From: an uncultured Alphaproteobacteria bacterium
Lineage (GTDB): Bacteria > Pseudomonadota > Alphaproteobacteria > Micavibrionales > Micavibrionaceae
NCBI GenBank assembly: GCA_937128575.1
Contig: CAKZMN010000132.1
Span: forward strand, 1-7,620
DNA: 7,620 bases
Reading direction: 5' to 3'
Shown here: positions 6,362 through 7,620 of the stretch, piece after piece
How positions within the stretch are numbered: position 1 is the stretch's first letter
Layout: each line of letters begins with the position of its first letter
Notes under the pieces: generated by a model
Databases searched by the model: none
What the model saw: the letters and a program-made list of their open reading frames with translations, nothing else
Told to the model about the DNA's origin: nothing
Program-made: the position numbers and the translations under genes

Positions 6362-6381
6362 TTTAGGAAAATTTACCTAAA
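6362..6381. repeat. 20-bp palindrome after the 204-residue gene
   Basis: TTTAGGAAAATTTACCTAAA is symmetric at 9 of 10 base pairs and starts 7 nt beyond the stop of the 204-residue gene. It has too little G+C and no loop, so it is a weak terminator candidate; a dimer-binding operator for the downstream gene is an alternative. Confidence 0.35.
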
Positions 6382-6388
6382 AATAGCC

Positions 6389-7003
6389 TTATTGACCGAA
6401 TGTATCGTCCAAGACGGGCATGTCTTCGATTAATAGCTCTTCATCAACCAAGCTAACCGCGCCATCGGCGGAGACATTTACATCGCTTTTAAATAGCGAG
6501 TCTTTAAACATCATGGTGGCGGTCATTATATAATTGCCGGTCTTGTCTTTTTCTTTGATCTCTAAAACCTTCAGCATTTTACCAATAGCTTTGCGCGCGG
6601 CGGGCGGCGGCTCTTCCTTCCAATTGACGTCATCGACGCCCTCGGAAATAAGGAACCGGCCATGGCGACCGCGAACGTAAGTGAAGAAAAAGCGCACGTA
6701 ATCTGACACGTTTTCTTCGGTTAAGCTGATCGGCAATTCTTTATTAAGCGCGTAGATAGGCTCATTTGTGAAATCTAGGATCGTGAATTTCTCTTCACTA
6801 TATAAGGCAAAGCGCTTCATCGGCGGCGATACGGTGTGATTCGTAATCTCTAAAAATCGATAACCCGGATAAAACGGAGCATCGACCGCCATAATGGTTG
6901 TTTCTACCGGATCAAAGTCTGCGCCATCGAAGGATGGGTTAAGCTTATCCAGTATTGTAGCCATTTCGGCGAGTTCTAATTTTTCATGTGCGTCTTGAAA
7001 CAT
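6389..7003 (-). CDS. Conserved-looking hypothetical protein, 204 residues
   Basis: I do not recognise this protein. It is soluble, without signal peptide or membrane segments. The core from about 38 to 150 is dense and well folded in appearance: APFYPGYRFLEITNHT (42–57), a F-T-I-L-D-F strand, YVRFFFTYVRGRHGRFLIS (105–123), and then KAIGKMLKVLEI with NYIMTATMMFKDSLFKSDV. This strand-rich, helix-poor make-up suggests a β-sheet protein. The tail (VDEELLIEDMPVLDDTFGQ) is acidic. ATG 7003 has no visible Shine–Dalgarno sequence, and TATAAC lies about 17 nt upstream, so a very short leader is possible; Met14 (6964) is an alternative start without better support. It faces away from hemE across the candidate origin and precedes the paralogue pair by 280 bp, with its own palindrome in between, so it is probably a separate transcription unit. 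Confidence 0.75.
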   Translation of the reverse strand: MFQDAHEKLELAEMATILDKLNPSFDGADFDPVETTIMAVDAPFYPGYRFLEITNHTVSPPMKRFALYSEEKFTILDFTNEPIYALNKELPISLTEENVSDYVRFFFTYVRGRHGRFLISEGVDDVNWKEEPPPAARKAIGKMLKVLEIKEKDKTGNYIMTATMMFKDSLFKSDVNVSADGAVSLVDEELLIEDMPVLDDTFGQ

Positions 7004-7076
7004 TGATATGGTGCGAATCTGTTATATATAAGAAATGAAAATTAACACAGAATACATAATGAGCATAGAGGGCCGT

Positions 7077-7121
7077 TATAAATCTGTGCGGGAATCATGA
7101 ACATCTCTGGGTATAAATCTG
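7077..7121 (+). repeat. Direct repeat TATAAATCTG, 35 bp apart
   Basis: The exact 10-mer TATAAATCTG lies at 7077–7086 and 7112–7121, in the left half of the hemE-proximal intergenic region. Role unknown; a binding site or part of a promoter are both possible. Confidence 0.5.
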
Positions 7122-7201
7122 GGATTAAGTTATCCCGAAATGGTTAGAATTTTTGAGGGGCGGTTATGCACTTGTGAAGAATTGCAAAACACGGGTTTTG
7201 T

Positions 7202-7333
7202 ATAGAATGAGCGAATCATAGCGAATCGACAGGAACTATAGAGAGATAGAATGGAGCAAACTGTGTGTAAAAATTGGGATAGAATCTATACCCGTTAATC
7301 ACAGGCCCTACTATCTATTAAAACCTATTCTAT
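7202..7333. repeat. Four copies of heptamer ATAGAAT
   Basis: Direct copies occur at 7202–7208, 7246–7252 and 7279–7285, with an inverted copy at 7327–7333. The first three start 44 and 33 bp apart, multiples of 11 bp, so they would lie on a similar face of the helix. They interleave with the DnaA-like boxes. Confidence 0.6.
7210..7227 (+). repeat. Direct repeat AGCGAATC with 10-bp period
   Basis: AGCGAATC occurs at 7210–7217 and again at 7220–7227, exactly ten bases later. Each copy contains a GANTC methylation site, so the two sites fall one helical turn apart. Confidence 0.6.
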
Positions 7334-7420
7334 TAAAAAGAAATATATTTAGTATTTAAGCATGGTGGGGTAAAAACCTTGCAAGTGAAATCAGGCAGGG
7401 AAACTGCAAGAGGAAAAATT

Positions 7421-7620
7421 ATGGAAGCGAATTTACAATCTGATCAGAGATCAAACCGCAAAGCGTTGTTGGATGTTTTGAAGGGTGAGAAGGCAGATCG
7501 GTTGCCGCTATGGTTTATGCGCCAAGCGGGTAGGTATTTGCCGGAGTACCGAGAGCTGCGGGCGCAAAAGGGCGGGTTCATGGACATGGCGATCGATCCG
7601 AAAGCGGCGTGCGAGGTAAC
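7421..7620 (+). CDS. hemE: Uroporphyrinogen decarboxylase, N-terminal part
   Basis: Decarboxylates the four acetate side chains of uroporphyrinogen III to coproporphyrinogen III in haem synthesis, cytosolic. Only the first 66 codons lie in the window. They include the family's substrate-binding signature [20 protein letters not shown] (28–47), with the invariant Arg in MRQAGR, followed by the [15 protein letters not shown] block. AGAGG lies 7 nt before the ATG, fixing the start. The gene is divergent from everything else from 1407 to 7003. In many alphaproteobacteria it marks one edge of the replication origin, which fits the 417-bp region upstream. The gene continues beyond the right edge. 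Confidence 0.95.
   Translation, partial: MEANLQSDQRSNRKALLDVLKGEKADRLPLWFMRQAGRYLPEYRELRAQKGGFMDMAIDPKAACEV

Larger units (their letters stand above)
7004..7420. other. oriC: Candidate chromosomal replication origin (hemE-adjacent region)
   Basis: This divergent 417-bp gap is AT-rich and holds no gene. It lies immediately upstream of hemE, on the side facing ppsR/RP001, which is where the origin lies in Caulobacter. Three one-mismatch matches to TTATNCACA are present: TTATGCACT (7164–7172, plus), TTACACACA (7262–7270, minus) and TTAATCACA (7295–7303, plus). TTATCCCGA (7130–7138) is a weaker match. Five GAATC (CcrM-type) sites lie at 7015, 7092, 7213, 7223 and 7282. An AT-rich tract at 7315–7361, with CTATTAAAA repeated at 7315 and 7330, could unwind. 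No perfect DnaA box and no TTAA-N7-TTAA site was found here, so the call is tentative. It must also contain the hemE and 204-residue gene promoters. Confidence 0.4.

Noticed and set aside
7315..7357. TTAA-rich tract as CtrA sites in the candidate origin
   Set aside because: The TTAA spacings are not 7 bp; no TTAA-N7-TTAA site was found in 7004–7420.
1..7620. tRNA or rRNA genes, CRISPR array, insertion sequence
   Set aside because: Reading both strands gave no cloverleaf with a GTTCRA-type T-loop, no spaced long direct repeats and no transposase or terminal inverted repeats.

Overview
The window is mostly an alphaproteobacterial chromosome segment. From about 1440 rightwards it shows the order aroE – maf – ppsR (the 'RP001' family) – three lineage-specific genes – hemE, with hemE divergent from the rest. 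The adjacency of hemE to RP001/maf/aroE is the conserved neighbourhood of the replication origin described for Caulobacter crescentus and Rickettsia prowazekii. The class-level assignment rests on this order, on the protein families, and on intergenic GANTC (CcrM-type) and TTAA-N7-TTAA (CtrA-type) sites.

Left block (1 to about 1440): AT-rich (hand-counted 60-base lines give roughly 28–40% G+C, against up to 65–70% in aroE and maf lines). It holds an acidic, repeat-bearing exported protein on the minus strand (running off the left edge, with an in-frame TGA in its signal peptide), and a plus-strand SCO1/SenC copper chaperone whose last ~16 residues do not belong to that family. Next comes a short piece of an ABC1/UbiB-type kinase that stops dead where aroE begins. 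AroE itself lacks its last ~40 residues at the same point. The block therefore looks joined to the origin region by an illegitimate junction near 1428–1441, either an assembly or amplification chimera or a real rearrangement.

Middle block (1407–3572, minus strand): ppsR, maf and aroE are packed with 11-nt and 4-nt overlaps and read like one transcription unit. They encode the bifunctional regulator of pyruvate phosphate dikinase/PEP synthase, a YceF-type nucleotide pyrophosphatase, and a 3'-truncated shikimate dehydrogenase.

Right block (3657–7620): two paralogous ~420–440-residue proteins, resembling what I remember as the DUF6782 'putative metallopeptidase' family but lacking an intact HExxH, overlap by 170 nt in different frames. 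Upstream of them is a 280-bp region with a perfect CtrA-type site next to a possible promoter. Then comes an unrecognised 204-residue protein. Between it and hemE lies a 417-bp AT-rich divergent region carrying three one-mismatch DnaA-box candidates, five GANTC sites, four copies of the heptamer ATAGAAT and an AT-rich tract beside hemE. This is the best candidate in the window for the replication origin. The three extra genes sit exactly between the two classical origin markers (hemE and RP001), which makes them candidates for origin-linked, cell-cycle-controlled functions; that last step is inference.
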